Of a stretch of DNA of 64,000 bases, positions 8,858-18,492 are shown in pieces; position 1 is the first letter of the stretch; each line of letters begins with the position of its first letter. Position numbers and translations under genes: made by a program. Under the pieces are notes generated by a model. The model searched no databases and was not told where the DNA came from. It was given only the letters and a program-made list of their open reading frames with translations. The stretch lies in NCBI RefSeq assembly GCF_003807585.1, contig NZ_RMBX01000014.1:186001-250000 (forward strand). The letters run 5' to 3'. Source of the stretch: Chitinophaga barathri. GTDB lineage: Bacteria > Bacteroidota > Bacteroidia > Chitinophagales > Chitinophagaceae.

Positions 8858-9652
8858 TTAAGCTTCCATCTGGTAGCCCATAAAAAAGGCGCCAAGGATA
8901 ATGATGCCCACCACGATGCGGTAATAACCCCACATCTTGAAACCGAACTTCTGCAATGCCCCGATAAAAAACCTGATGGCCAGCATAGCGACGATAAATG
9001 CCACGATATTGCCGATCACCAGCAGTTTGATATTCTCGGCGGAACCCAGGATGAGATCACGGTGTTTGAGCAGTTTGTATCCCGTGGCGGCGGCCATGGT
9101 AGGCACAGCCAGGAAGAAGGAAAATTCGGCTGCGGCATGGCGGGTAAGTTTCTGCTGCATACCGCCAATGATGGTGGCCGCGCTGCGGCTCACGCCGGGT
9201 ACGAGCGCCAGGCACTGGAACAGCCCGATGCGGATGGCTTTAAAATAGTCCATCTCCTCGTCTGATTTTATGGTGGGTGCGTTGAACCATTTGTCCACAT
9301 ACAGCAGCACAATACCGCCCAGCAGCAGGGTGATGCCCACTACTTCGGGCCTTTCGAGCAGTCCGTCTATCACGTCGCCGAGCAGGTAACCGAGGATGAG
9401 CGCAGGCAATACGCCCAGGAAAAGTTTCAGGTAAAACTGCGGTTTACCGAAATTGAAGAACTTTTTCCAGTACAGCACCACTACCGCCAGGATGGCCCCC
9501 AGCTGGATACATACCTCAAAAAGCTTGGTAAATTCGTCTTTATTGATCCCCATCAGGCTGCTGGCTATAATCATGTGGCCGGTGGAAGAAACGGGGATGA
9601 ATTCTGTCACGCCTTCTACAATCGCAATAATGATCGCTTCTAAGATGCTCAT
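8858..9652 (-). CDS. uppP: Undecaprenyl-diphosphatase UppP (BacA family)
   Basis: Integral-membrane phosphatase recycling undecaprenyl pyrophosphate to the monophosphate carrier for peptidoglycan and other envelope polymers; also confers bacitracin tolerance. Seen: the N-terminal motif [15 protein letters not shown] and the second catalytic motif [10 protein letters not shown], with multiple hydrophobic helices. The length of 264 is normal. It lies 67 nt downstream of the DUF3098 gene within an ftsX-DUF3098-uppP order that recurs in Bacteroidota (from general knowledge of the group). Confidence 0.96.
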   Translation of the reverse strand: MSILEAIIIAIVEGVTEFIPVSSTGHMIIASSLMGINKDEFTKLFEVCIQLGAILAVVVLYWKKFFNFGKPQFYLKLFLGVLPALILGYLLGDVIDGLLERPEVVGITLLLGGIVLLYVDKWFNAPTIKSDEEMDYFKAIRIGLFQCLALVPGVSRSAATIIGGMQQKLTRHAAAEFSFFLAVPTMAAATGYKLLKHRDLILGSAENIKLLVIGNIVAFIVAMLAIRFFIGALQKFGFKMWGYYRIVVGIIILGAFFMGYQMEA

Positions 9653-9719
9653 GGTGTTGAAAAAATAAGAAAAGCGATGAGGTACTCATCGCTGTATGAT
9701 CGAATGATTTTTGTGCTGT

Positions 9720-9968
9720 TTATTGTTTGGGTTTGCGCATGATAGCGTACACCTCTACGGCCAGGCCAAGCAGGATAACGATCGGCGCGAGGGTGATGCG
9801 GCGGAAGCTGTATACTTCTTCAGGCGCGAAGCGGTTGGGATCGCTGCTGCCACCCATCATCAGCAAAAAGCCGATCACGATCAGGGCAACGCCCGCCAGC
9901 ATCAGCTGATAATTCATTTTCCCGAAGAGGCTTTGTTGTTGTTCGCCTTGTTTGATTTCTTTAGCCAT
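9720..9968 (-). CDS. DUF3098 small membrane protein
   Basis: An 82-residue protein with two predicted membrane helices: one beginning NYQLMLAGVALIVIGFLLMM and one around ITLAPIVILLGLAVEVYAIM. Between them is the family segment SSDPNRFAPEEVYSFRR. The biochemical role of DUF3098 is unknown; its fixed place between ftsX and uppP suggests a link to cell-envelope synthesis or division. It starts 20 nt after the ftsX stop. Confidence 0.9.
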   Translation of the reverse strand: MAKEIKQGEQQQSLFGKMNYQLMLAGVALIVIGFLLMMGGSSDPNRFAPEEVYSFRRITLAPIVILLGLAVEVYAIMRKPKQ

Positions 9969-9988
9969 TATCGTAAGTTAACTTTTGA

Positions 9989-10861
9989 TCAATATAAATC
10001 GTCCAGTTTCAGTTTGAGGTACTTCATCACCGCGCGGTGCGTGCTCAGCAGGGAGATCACGATGCCGATGGCGATGAGGCCCAGGAACAGCAGGCTGGTC
10101 ATCACGTAGTCCCGCATGCCTTTCAGTTCCGGCAGGGCGGATTCCGCCATATACATCAGCGCTATCAGGGTGGCAATGGCCAGGATGGCGCTAATGGCGC
10201 CATTGATGATGCTGCGCATATCAAAGGGTTTGGCAATGAACCAGCGGGTAGCTCCCACCATTTGCATGGTTTTGATCAGGAAACGGTTGCTATACATTGC
10301 CAGGCGGATGGTATTGTCTATCAGGAAAAGCACGACTATCGCCATTACGATACTGATCACCAGCAGCACCATCCCGATCTTCTGTACTTTGTCCAGCACC
10401 TGGGTCACCAGGGCTTTGGGATAGTTCAGCTCACGCACGGCCACCCGGTTTTTGATATGATCCTCGATCATTTTCAGGCTGTCCGGATGTACATAACGCT
10501 CGTACAGGGTGATGTCGATGCTTGCGTCCAGCGGGTTGTAGCCCAGCACGGCGAAGTTTTCCTCGGGGTTTTCCTTTTTGAACCTTTCCGCGGCCATGTC
10601 TTTGGACACATATTCGATCTGCTTTACAAACGGCATCACAGCGAGCGAATCTTTGAGCAGATTAGCCTGCTGGTCTTTCACACTCTCGCGCAGAAACACC
10701 TGTAACTCAATGCTTTCCTTGAAATAACGGCTGAGGTTCCGGGCATTGATCATAAAAAGGCCGAGTACGCCGAGCAGTATCAATACCAGTGTAACACCAA
10801 TGATTGAATAGATATACGACGGCTTCGATTTCTTTGCTGATGATTTCCCTGATTGAGCCAT
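9989..10861 (-). CDS. ftsX: Cell division ABC permease FtsX
   Basis: Inner-membrane partner of FtsE that controls peptidoglycan hydrolases during division. Seen: a basic cytoplasmic N-terminus (about 25 residues, KSSAKKSKPS), a first helix with SIIGVTLVLILLGVLGLFM, an extracytoplasmic domain to about residue 165 containing ERYVHPDSLK, then three further helices with the FtsX-like core (SNRFLIKTMQMVGATRWFIA). The length of 290 is typical. No ftsE is adjacent, which is usual in this phylum. First gene of the ftsX-DUF3098-uppP-barrel unit. Confidence 0.93.
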   Translation of the reverse strand: MAQSGKSSAKKSKPSYIYSIIGVTLVLILLGVLGLFMINARNLSRYFKESIELQVFLRESVKDQQANLLKDSLAVMPFVKQIEYVSKDMAAERFKKENPEENFAVLGYNPLDASIDITLYERYVHPDSLKMIEDHIKNRVAVRELNYPKALVTQVLDKVQKIGMVLLVISIVMAIVVLFLIDNTIRLAMYSNRFLIKTMQMVGATRWFIAKPFDMRSIINGAISAILAIATLIALMYMAESALPELKGMRDYVMTSLLFLGLIAIGIVISLLSTHRAVMKYLKLKLDDLY

Positions 10862-11031
10862 TCCTCTTTAGTTTATGGGCGAAAATAATAAAAATTAGGA
10901 GTTATGTTTACATTTGCCATCCCAAACGGTATTTTAACATTTTTTATTATATAGAAATGTAGCCGGTTGGAAAATGACGCGCAAAATCTTAAATTACTAT
11001 AACCGCCCGGAAATCCGGGCTTTTTACGCAT

Positions 11032-13809
11032 ATGGAGTACAATTTCAGGCAGATCGAACGGAAATGGCAGGAACATTGGGTAAAAACCAATGCCTACAGG
11101 GTCAGTAACAGCAGCAACAAGCCCAAGTGTTACGTATTGGACATGTTCCCATACCCTTCCGGGGCGGGTTTGCATGTTGGCCATCCGCTGGGATATATCG
11201 CATCGGACATATACGCCCGCTTCAAACGCCTCAAAGGATTTAATGTGCTGCACCCCATGGGGTACGACGCTTTTGGCCTCCCGGCCGAACAATACGCCCT
11301 GGAAACAGGCCAGCACCCCGCTGTGACCACGGAAGCAAACATCAATTCCTTCCGCAGCCAGCTGGATAATATCGGGTTTAGCTTCGACTGGGAGCGTGAA
11401 TTCCGTACCAGCGACCCTTCGTATTACAAATGGACGCAATTTATCTTCCTCCAGCTGTTCGAAAGCTGGTATAACCGTCATGCCGGCAAAGCCGAGCCCA
11501 TGGAAACGCTCGTGCGCATTTTTGAAGCGGATGGCAACATCCATCACGAATGCCCCGGCGACCGCCACATCCGCTTCAGCGCCGATGACTGGAACGGGTA
11601 TACGTATGAAGAACAGCAGGAAATACTGATGGAATACCGCCTGGCTTATCTCGCCCATGCCGAGGTGAACTGGTGCCCCGCATTGGGCACGGTGCTGGCA
11701 AACGACGAGGTGATCAACGGCGTAAGCGAACGCGGCGGCCATCCCGTGATCAAGAAAAAGATGCGCCAGTGGTTCCTGCGCATCACGGAATATGCGGACA
11801 GGCTGCTGGAAGGACTTGAGAAGATCACCTTCAGCGAAGCCATGAAAGACATGCAGCGCAACTGGATCGGGAAGAGCCAGGGCGCGGAGATCAAGTTCAA
11901 CGTGGCCGGTTCCATGGAAAATATCGTGGTGTACACCACCCGCCCGGATACCATTTTCGGGGTGGATTTTATGGTGATAGCGCCGGAACACGACCTGGTG
12001 GAACGCATTACCACATCAGAACAACATGAGGCCGTAAATGCCTATAAAGAATACGTACAAAGCCGCTCCGAGCGCGAGCGCATGGCCGAAGTGAAACAGA
12101 TCACCGGTTGTTTTACCGGCGCTTATGCCGTGAACCCTTTTGACGGCAGGAAGATACCCGTGTGGATCTCTGAATACGTGCTGGCAGGTTATGGCACCGG
12201 CGCCATCATGGCGGTGCCTTGCGGTGACCAACGTGATTTTAATTTCGCGAAACACTTCAGCATCCCTGTTACGAACATCCTGGGGCCCGCGTTCAACGGC
12301 GAAGATGCCAATCCTACCAAGGAAGGCAAGCTGTACAACAGTGACTTTATCACCGGCATGGAGATGAAAGACGCCACAGAAGCGGTGATCAGCAAGATAG
12401 AAAACCTCGGTATCGGTAAAAAACAGATCAATTACCGCATGCGCGATGCGGGTTTCAGCCGCCAGCGTTATTGGGGGGAGCCTTTCCCGATCGTGTTCCG
12501 CAACGGCGTTCCCGAAGCATTACCGGCGGAAGAGCTGCCGCTGGAACTGCCGCACGTGGAAAATTACCGTCCGGGTGAGGAAGGTGAAGGGCCACTGGCC
12601 AATGTGACCGATTGGGTAAACCTGCCTTCTTCCGCAGGCACTTCTCTTCGCCGGGAAACCAATACCATGCCCGGTTACGCCGGCAGCAGCTGGTATTTCC
12701 TCCGCTACATGGACCCGCAAAACGATACCGCCTTCTGCGACCGGAAGATTTCCGATTACTGGGGCCAGGTGGATCTTTACATTGGCGGAACGGAACATGC
12801 CGTAGGGCACCTGCTTTATTCCCGTATGTGGACCAAAGCCCTGTATGATCTGGGGTTCATCGGGTTCGACGAGCCTTATAAAAAACTGGTGAACCAGGGT
12901 ATGATCACCGGCAGCAGCAGGCTGGTGTATCGCGTGCGTGGCACTAACCAGTACGTATCCGCAGGCCTCAAAGACAAATACGAAACAGACGAGCTGCATG
13001 TGGACGTGAACATTGTGGATGGCCTGGAGCTGGACACGAAAGCTTTCCGCGAATGGCGGTCGGACTTTGCCAGTGCGCAATTTATACTTGAAGATGGTAA
13101 ATACATCTGCGGAACGTTGTCTGAAAAGATGAGCAAACGTCTTTTTAATACCGTAAACCCGGATATGATCGTGGATAAGTTCGGTGCGGACACATTCAGG
13201 ATGTATGAAATGTTCCTCGGCCCGGTGGAGCAGAGCAAACCCTGGGAAACCAAAGGCATAGAGGGCGTACACCGTTTCCTCAAAAAACTCTGGCGCCTCT
13301 TCATGGATGAGCAGAAAGGCCTGATCGTGAAAAATGATGCGCCCACAGCGGAAGAACTGAAGACCCTGCATAAAACCATCCGCAAGATCGAAGAAGATAC
13401 CGAGCGGCTGTCTTACAACACTGCGGTGAGTGCCTTTATGGTATGCGTGAACGAACTGACAGACCTTAAATGCCATAAAAAAGCAGTGCTCGAACAGATA
13501 CTCATCCTGCTCGCGCCTTACGCTCCGCACGTCAGCGAAGAACTGTGGCAAACAATTGGTAACAGCGGTTCTATTCTTGACGCCGCCTTCCCTGAATTTG
13601 AAGGAAAATACGTCGTGGAAAGCGCCAAGGAATACCCTGTTTCAGTAAACGGCAAGCTCCGCACCACTATCAACATCTCCCTGGACGCCGGAGCTGAAGA
13701 AGTGCACCAGATTGCACTTTCCAACGAGGTCGTTCAAAAATGGGTGGAAGGGCAAACCATCAAAAAGATTGTTTTTGTACCCGGCAAGATGATCAATATT
13801 GTGATCTGA
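11032..13809 (+). CDS. leuS: Leucyl-tRNA synthetase
   Basis: Class I synthetase charging tRNA-Leu. Seen: the HIGH-type motif as HVGHPLGY within PYPSGAGLHVGH (about residues 42-50), a CP1 editing domain with TTRPDTIFGVDF and YGTGAIMAVP, and KMSKR in LSEKMSKRLFNTVNPD near residue 705, followed by the anticodon-binding helical domain. At 925 residues it is longer than E. coli LeuS (860); Bacteroidota enzymes commonly carry insertions, here probably at about residues 150-190 (GKAEPMETLVRIFEADGNIH) and 625-690. It is monocistronic, with a terminator at 13830-13863. Confidence 0.97.
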   Translation: MEYNFRQIERKWQEHWVKTNAYRVSNSSNKPKCYVLDMFPYPSGAGLHVGHPLGYIASDIYARFKRLKGFNVLHPMGYDAFGLPAEQYALETGQHPAVTTEANINSFRSQLDNIGFSFDWEREFRTSDPSYYKWTQFIFLQLFESWYNRHAGKAEPMETLVRIFEADGNIHHECPGDRHIRFSADDWNGYTYEEQQEILMEYRLAYLAHAEVNWCPALGTVLANDEVINGVSERGGHPVIKKKMRQWFLRITEYADRLLEGLEKITFSEAMKDMQRNWIGKSQGAEIKFNVAGSMENIVVYTTRPDTIFGVDFMVIAPEHDLVERITTSEQHEAVNAYKEYVQSRSERERMAEVKQITGCFTGAYAVNPFDGRKIPVWISEYVLAGYGTGAIMAVPCGDQRDFNFAKHFSIPVTNILGPAFNGEDANPTKEGKLYNSDFITGMEMKDATEAVISKIENLGIGKKQINYRMRDAGFSRQRYWGEPFPIVFRNGVPEALPAEELPLELPHVENYRPGEEGEGPLANVTDWVNLPSSAGTSLRRETNTMPGYAGSSWYFLRYMDPQNDTAFCDRKISDYWGQVDLYIGGTEHAVGHLLYSRMWTKALYDLGFIGFDEPYKKLVNQGMITGSSRLVYRVRGTNQYVSAGLKDKYETDELHVDVNIVDGLELDTKAFREWRSDFASAQFILEDGKYICGTLSEKMSKRLFNTVNPDMIVDKFGADTFRMYEMFLGPVEQSKPWETKGIEGVHRFLKKLWRLFMDEQKGLIVKNDAPTAEELKTLHKTIRKIEEDTERLSYNTAVSAFMVCVNELTDLKCHKKAVLEQILILLAPYAPHVSEELWQTIGNSGSILDAAFPEFEGKYVVESAKEYPVSVNGKLRTTINISLDAGAEEVHQIALSNEVVQKWVEGQTIKKIVFVPGKMINIVI

Positions 13810-13829
13810 TCCTGGTTAAAATGATACGG

Positions 13830-13863
13830 ATCCCGGCCGAAAGATCTTCAGCCGGGATTTTTT
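13830..13863 (+). terminator. Rho-independent terminator of leuS
   Basis: Stem ATCCCGGC (13830-13837) with GCCGGGAT (13851-13858), 13-nt loop, followed by a run of six T. It begins 20 nt after the leuS stop. Confidence 0.9.
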
Positions 13864-13905
13864 ATGTTTGATCAGTGATGTACAAAACTCAATTCCGCGG
13901 TCACT

Positions 13906-16287
13906 TTAAAGATTTACCCTGTTCTCCTCTTCTTTGGACCCTGTGTTCCTCGATCTTGCGCTTTTGATCTGCTGATTGCCGAACTTCCATGACAGCTGGA
14001 GATTAAGCCTTCGCGCTTCCCAACGGTTGATCCAGAGCACGCTGGCCGCATCTGTGTAAATATTCGCGCGAAAACGGCGGGTATTAAAAGCATCGTTGAG
14101 ATTTACGCGGATGCTCCCTTTGTCTTTAAAGAAACTTTTCTGCACTCCGAAATCCACACCATAAGCAGGCTGATTGTGATACTGGCCCTGCGGCTGAGCC
14201 GTTGAATAATCCCCACCAATCTGCACACGGAATTTATTGGGCAGTGTGAAAGTCATATTAGTAGAGAATTCCGCACCCGTGCCGTTATTTTTGAACTCTT
14301 TGCCGGGCAGCACCGATGTGTACCCCGCATACCCGAATCCCGCGTTAGTTTCAATTTCCCACCATTTCGTGACCGGCAGTGCGATGGTTACCGAAAGATA
14401 GGTATACACTCCGTGTCCGATGTTCTCGGTCTTGTTGCGGATCACCCGGGTAACGGGGTCGCTGGTGAGAATGGACTCACTGTAGTGTTCTGTATAACGA
14501 TAGTATGCAGTGGTATAGAGCCAGTTCTGAAAGTTATGCCTTAGCTGCAGCACATGATTGAGCTGGGGTTTCAGGTAAGGATTTCCTTCAATGAAAGTAT
14601 ACGGATCAATGGCGCGTACAAAAGGATTGAGGGTTTGATAAGACGGCCGGCCGATACGTTTTCCATAGCTGAAGGTGATCTGCTGGTCTTCCGTGAGCCT
14701 GCGCATAACGTACAGCGTGGGGAAAAGATTGGTATACCGGCTGCTCACCAGCGAATCCAGCGTAACGCTCAGCCCGCGTGCATCCGTACGCTCTACACGA
14801 AGCCCTGCCTGGAAGCTCCATTTTTTGGTATCGTAGCTCAGGGAGGCATAGGCCGCCTGTATCTGCTCTGTATATTGAAAATGATTGGACCGAAGCCCGT
14901 CAGGTGTCCATTTGGCCTGGAGCAGCGAGTCATAACGAAAATCATTGTCCGAACGCACGTAGCTTGCTTTGACCCCGGTCTCCAGTTTAAGCGCCTTGCC
15001 AAAATAACGGGTATAATCCGCTTTGAGGGAAACGATAGCCAGGTCTGTGGGCGCCTGGTTCCGCAACTGCGCGAGACGTTCGTAGTTCAGATCATTCAGG
15101 ATCCCTTCATACAATGTTTTGTTGTAGATAGCCATATCCGCATCCACAGCTATGGAACTGCCCAATGTGTCCAGGTTTCGCTGGAGGTTGGCATTCAGGC
15201 GATAGCTGCCGGTGCGTTCCGCACGGTCTGTAAGGGCCGTTAGCAGGGATGATTCAGGTTTCCGCTGATCTTTGTCTATCGTCACCGCTTCAGACTGGCT
15301 GTTTGTATTGTTCAGGTATACATTGGCAATGATGCCGATCGTTGTTTTATCATCAGGCATATAATCCACGCCTGCCCTGAAGGAATGTGAATTTCTGAAC
15401 GGATGCCAGTAATTCTCGCTTAACAGCTCCCCGCCTTCTTTATTGGCGCTGTTAAGCGTAAGCAGGTTGTAAGATTCCGAAAAATAGTAATTGTAGTTGC
15501 CATACAGGTTAAATCTGCCTTTGCGGTAATTCAGGCTGAGGCCGGAACCCGCCTTGGGATATTTGCCCATGCCGCCGCTGAGGAATATATTTCCGTTCAG
15601 CCCCTGCTGGATGTTCTTTTTCAGGCGGATATTGATGATCCCGGAAGAACCGCCCGCATCATAACGGGAAGACGGTGTAGTGATAATCTCGATCTTACTC
15701 ACGATGTCCGCTGGCTGGCTTTTCAGCCATGCCGTAAGCGTTTCCCCGGTAAAATTTGAAGGGCGGCCGTCTATCCAGATAGCGGTGCCGGGCGCGCCCA
15801 TCAGCAGGAGGTTATCCTGCTGGTCCGCACGGATTCCTGGCGCCCGCTTCAACACTTCAAAGATGCTGTTTCCCGTGGCGATGATGTTATTCTCCACATT
15901 AAGCACCATTTTATCCGCGAATACCTCGATGTAAGGCTTCTTCGCCAGCACTTCCACTTCTTTCAGCGAAGCGGCCTGCTTCAGTTGCAGCTCCGGCAAG
16001 GTGCGGTGTCCGTTGAGTTCAATTCTCCCGCTATAGGTTTTGGCAAACCCGGCCTGTGAAACAGCCACCAGGTATTGCCCCGTGGCAAGGCCTTCCATAA
16101 TGTAGTGACCTGTGCTGTCACACACGGCGCCTTTTATCAGCATAGAATCCGCCGCATTCAGCAGCATGACGGTGGCATAGGGAGCCGGTATACCCGGGCC
16201 GGTCCTGACAGTCCCTGTGATCCTGAATTGAGCGGATGCGGCAGTACAGCAGACAATGCTTAGAAGGAGAGAGGATAAAAATTTCAT
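13906..16287 (-). CDS. TonB-dependent receptor-like outer-membrane protein
   Basis: Large outer-membrane barrel, 793 residues. Seen: signal peptide ending CCTAASAQ; a carboxypeptidase-regulatory-like Ig domain at about residues 20-110 (GTVRTGPGIPAPYATVMLLN); a plug domain at about 115-220 with VLKRAPGIRADQQDNLLLMG and GSSGIINIRLKKN; then a 22-strand-type barrel to the C-terminus with long Tyr-rich strands. This resembles the OMP beta-barrel-2 class of receptors, often sensors or transporters of unknown ligand, rather than SusC. It is divergent from a LytS/LytTR pair, and a LytTR-type repeat at 16396-16425 lies in the shared 202-bp region, so it is a plausible target of that regulator. Confidence 0.85.
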   Translation of the reverse strand: MKFLSSLLLSIVCCTAASAQFRITGTVRTGPGIPAPYATVMLLNAADSMLIKGAVCDSTGHYIMEGLATGQYLVAVSQAGFAKTYSGRIELNGHRTLPELQLKQAASLKEVEVLAKKPYIEVFADKMVLNVENNIIATGNSIFEVLKRAPGIRADQQDNLLLMGAPGTAIWIDGRPSNFTGETLTAWLKSQPADIVSKIEIITTPSSRYDAGGSSGIINIRLKKNIQQGLNGNIFLSGGMGKYPKAGSGLSLNYRKGRFNLYGNYNYYFSESYNLLTLNSANKEGGELLSENYWHPFRNSHSFRAGVDYMPDDKTTIGIIANVYLNNTNSQSEAVTIDKDQRKPESSLLTALTDRAERTGSYRLNANLQRNLDTLGSSIAVDADMAIYNKTLYEGILNDLNYERLAQLRNQAPTDLAIVSLKADYTRYFGKALKLETGVKASYVRSDNDFRYDSLLQAKWTPDGLRSNHFQYTEQIQAAYASLSYDTKKWSFQAGLRVERTDARGLSVTLDSLVSSRYTNLFPTLYVMRRLTEDQQITFSYGKRIGRPSYQTLNPFVRAIDPYTFIEGNPYLKPQLNHVLQLRHNFQNWLYTTAYYRYTEHYSESILTSDPVTRVIRNKTENIGHGVYTYLSVTIALPVTKWWEIETNAGFGYAGYTSVLPGKEFKNNGTGAEFSTNMTFTLPNKFRVQIGGDYSTAQPQGQYHNQPAYGVDFGVQKSFFKDKGSIRVNLNDAFNTRRFRANIYTDAASVLWINRWEARRLNLQLSWKFGNQQIKSARSRNTGSKEEENRVNL

Positions 16288-16395
16288 ATGGGATTCGTTG
16301 TGCCGTAAAATTGGCGGAAGCCGTTCACGCTTGCCCTGGGTATTATACCAACCCTGCCGGTAATACGACTAACTGCTTATTTTCCCATCGCCTCC

Positions 16396-16425
16396 GGTTG
16401 GTCGGATCAAAAGGGAGGTTGGTCG
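16396..16425. promoter_or_regulatory. LytTR-type direct repeat (candidate operator)
   Basis: The 9-mer GGTTGGTCG occurs at 16396-16404 and again, identically, at 16417-16425, separated by exactly 12 bp (21-bp period). LytTR regulators are known to bind pairs of 9-bp direct repeats centred on GTT with a 12-13 bp spacer. The next rightward genes encode a LytS kinase and a LytTR regulator. It ends 31 nt before a -7-like TTATTTTG (16457-16464). Confidence 0.7.
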
Positions 16426-16489
16426 AAATTCCATTTTGAAAGCCTCCCGGAGGAGGTTATTTTGCATAAAACACAGCACCTTGAGCGAA

Positions 16490-17593
16490 ATGCATACACG
16501 AAGGATCAACTGGAAAAAGCTGGCAATCTACGTCCCGTTGATAGTCCTGCTCATACTTACCACTTTCCAGTTCCACCTCAATTTCAGGGGAGGTGCCGCT
16601 ATATTGAATATCCGCTGGGAAGTGAGCTTGAGCTATCCGGACAACCTGGCACTTTTTGGTATAAGCTATGTGTTGCTGAAACTTGCTATTTTTTCTGTTT
16701 GTTATTTCTGGCTGTATCCCCGCTTTATGCGTCAGCGAAAATATGGCTTGTGGCTCTTATGGGCAGTAATCATATGGCTTGGCGCCACGCTGGTACGTTA
16801 CCTGGTGGAACAGGTGATCTCCCCCGCGTTGTTCAATTACAGCAACTATCCTTCGGACTACAACAAAATCGAATATAACATTGATAACTTCTACTGGCTG
16901 ATTCCCTGGGTTGTGGCCGGCACGGTCATTCCTTTCATCGAAGACTGGTTTCGCATGAAAAGGGACCGGCAGCAGCTGGAGATACAGCGTACGAAGGCCG
17001 AGCTCGCCCTGCTTAAATCCCAGCTGAACCCGCATTTTTTATTCAACACCCTGAACAGCATCTATTCGCTTGCCTACCAGCAGTCCCCCAAGGCTCCCGA
17101 TGCTATTTTAAAGCTGTCGGAGGTTATGCGATATGTGTTGTATGACTCCGAGGGCCGCCTGGTTCCCCTGGAGAAGGAGCTGCAATATCTTCACAGTTTT
17201 GTGGACCTGCAAAAAGCGCGCTTCAAGGAAACCATTTATGTGGACCTCCTTGTGAGCGGTAGTGTTACGACACAACAGATAGTGCCGGTGTTGCTGATCG
17301 CCTTCGTGGAAAATGCTTTTAAACATGGCGAGCTGTATGATCCCAAAGACCCCGTGCTGATACAGGTGAATGTTGACGGCCAGCGCCTGCATCTCATAGT
17401 CCAAAACAGGATCAGCAACACGTTAAAAGACCAGGCCGGCGGGATTGGCCTGCCCAATATCCGAAGGAGGCTGGAGCTGATGTACGAAGGTAAATACCAG
17501 CTTGATATACGTAATACGCCAACGCATTACATTTGTGAACTGGAGCTGGACCTGTCTGCCTCACAAGCAAACCATCAAAGTGCCGCCAGGTGA
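16490..17593 (+). CDS. LytS-type sensor histidine kinase
   Basis: Membrane histidine kinase of the LytS/YpdA (His_kinase) class that phosphorylates the LytTR regulator encoded next. Seen: four N-terminal hydrophobic helices to about residue 145; then a coiled linker and the phosphoacceptor motif ALLKSQLNPHFLFNTLNSIY, with His in NPHFLFN; and a degenerate ATPase domain with N-box VENAFKHG and G-box GGIGLPNIRRRLELMY. I chose the ATG at 16490 (MHTRRINWKK); the frame is open back to a TTG at 16436, but that start would overlap the likely -7 region. It is separated by 57 nt from the regulator gene. Confidence 0.92.
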   Translation: MHTRRINWKKLAIYVPLIVLLILTTFQFHLNFRGGAAILNIRWEVSLSYPDNLALFGISYVLLKLAIFSVCYFWLYPRFMRQRKYGLWLLWAVIIWLGATLVRYLVEQVISPALFNYSNYPSDYNKIEYNIDNFYWLIPWVVAGTVIPFIEDWFRMKRDRQQLEIQRTKAELALLKSQLNPHFLFNTLNSIYSLAYQQSPKAPDAILKLSEVMRYVLYDSEGRLVPLEKELQYLHSFVDLQKARFKETIYVDLLVSGSVTTQQIVPVLLIAFVENAFKHGELYDPKDPVLIQVNVDGQRLHLIVQNRISNTLKDQAGGIGLPNIRRRLELMYEGKYQLDIRNTPTHYICELELDLSASQANHQSAAR

Positions 17594-17650
17594 CAAAGGA
17601 AAACACCGGGTTATGCCCCGCGCTTAATACAACAGCAAATCAGATCATAC

Positions 17651-18370
17651 ATGCAAAAGATCCGATGCATCGCAATAGATGACGAACTGCTTGCCCTGGA
17701 TGTAATGGAAGATTACATCCGGAAAATCCCTTTCCTGGAGCTTTGCGGCACTTACCAGCATGTGCTGGAAGCTTTGCCTGCGATTGAACGCGGCGAGGTT
17801 GAACTGGTTTTCCTGGATATACAAATGCCGCAGCTTACCGGCCTCCAGTTCATGAGGCTTATTCATGGCAAGGCCAGGGCTATCCTGACCACCGCATACT
17901 CCCAATATGCCGTAGATTCCTACGAGCACGAAGCCATCGATTACCTGATGAAACCTATTGCATTCGACCGGTTCTATAAATCAGCTCAAAAGGCACTCGC
18001 ACTCATACGCCCTCAGCAGTCCGAATTTCCACAGGAAAAGGCGCCTACTGAAATCCCTCCTTTTATCTTCGTCAAAACCGACAGCAAAATGGTAAAAGTG
18101 ATGCTTTCAGAGATCAGGTACGTGGAGGGGCTGAAGGATTATGTAGCCATACACACCCTGACGGACACGATCATCACCCTCCAGAACATGAAGCGGATGG
18201 AGAGCATCCTGCCGCTGCCGCATTTTGCCAGGGTTCACAAATCCTACCTGGTAGCACTTGAAAAGATCGACAGCATAGAGCGGAACCGCCTTTTTGTCGG
18301 CCCGGACGTAATTCCGGTGGGCGACACATACCGGGAGGCTTTTTTCCAGCTGATAGAGCATGGGCGGTAA
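17651..18370 (+). CDS. LytTR-family response regulator
   Basis: Cytoplasmic DNA-binding regulator paired with the upstream LytS kinase. Seen: receiver domain with acidic pocket DDE (residues 10-12), phospho-acceptor Asp56 in VFLDIQMP, and Lys in YLMKPI; then a LytTR domain from about residue 140 with FVKTDSKMVKVML, IRYVEGLKDYVAIHT and the end motif FARVHKSYLVALEKIDSIE. The length of 239 is standard. The candidate binding site is upstream of the kinase gene, which suggests autoregulation and control of the divergent outer-membrane receptor. Confidence 0.95.
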   Translation: MQKIRCIAIDDELLALDVMEDYIRKIPFLELCGTYQHVLEALPAIERGEVELVFLDIQMPQLTGLQFMRLIHGKARAILTTAYSQYAVDSYEHEAIDYLMKPIAFDRFYKSAQKALALIRPQQSEFPQEKAPTEIPPFIFVKTDSKMVKVMLSEIRYVEGLKDYVAIHTLTDTIITLQNMKRMESILPLPHFARVHKSYLVALEKIDSIERNRLFVGPDVIPVGDTYREAFFQLIEHGR

Positions 18371-18492
18371 ACCAGATTGACCGTCGCCCCCCACCGGCCT
18401 GGAATACGCACCCGGCTAAATATTCATGATGAAAGGTTTCCACATCCGCCGATTCCTTCTTAATTTCCCGTTAACTAAAATCACCCAGCTTT

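Noticed and set aside
8950-9300. Possible missing truB between uppP and the beta-barrel gene
   Set aside because: No reading frame with pseudouridine synthase motifs exists here; uppP and the barrel gene are only 19 nt apart.
11090-13724. Several long antisense and alternate-frame ORFs inside leuS, including a 343-codon leftward frame
   Set aside because: They overlap an unmistakable leucyl-tRNA synthetase and have no domain features; high-GC third positions produce such shadows.
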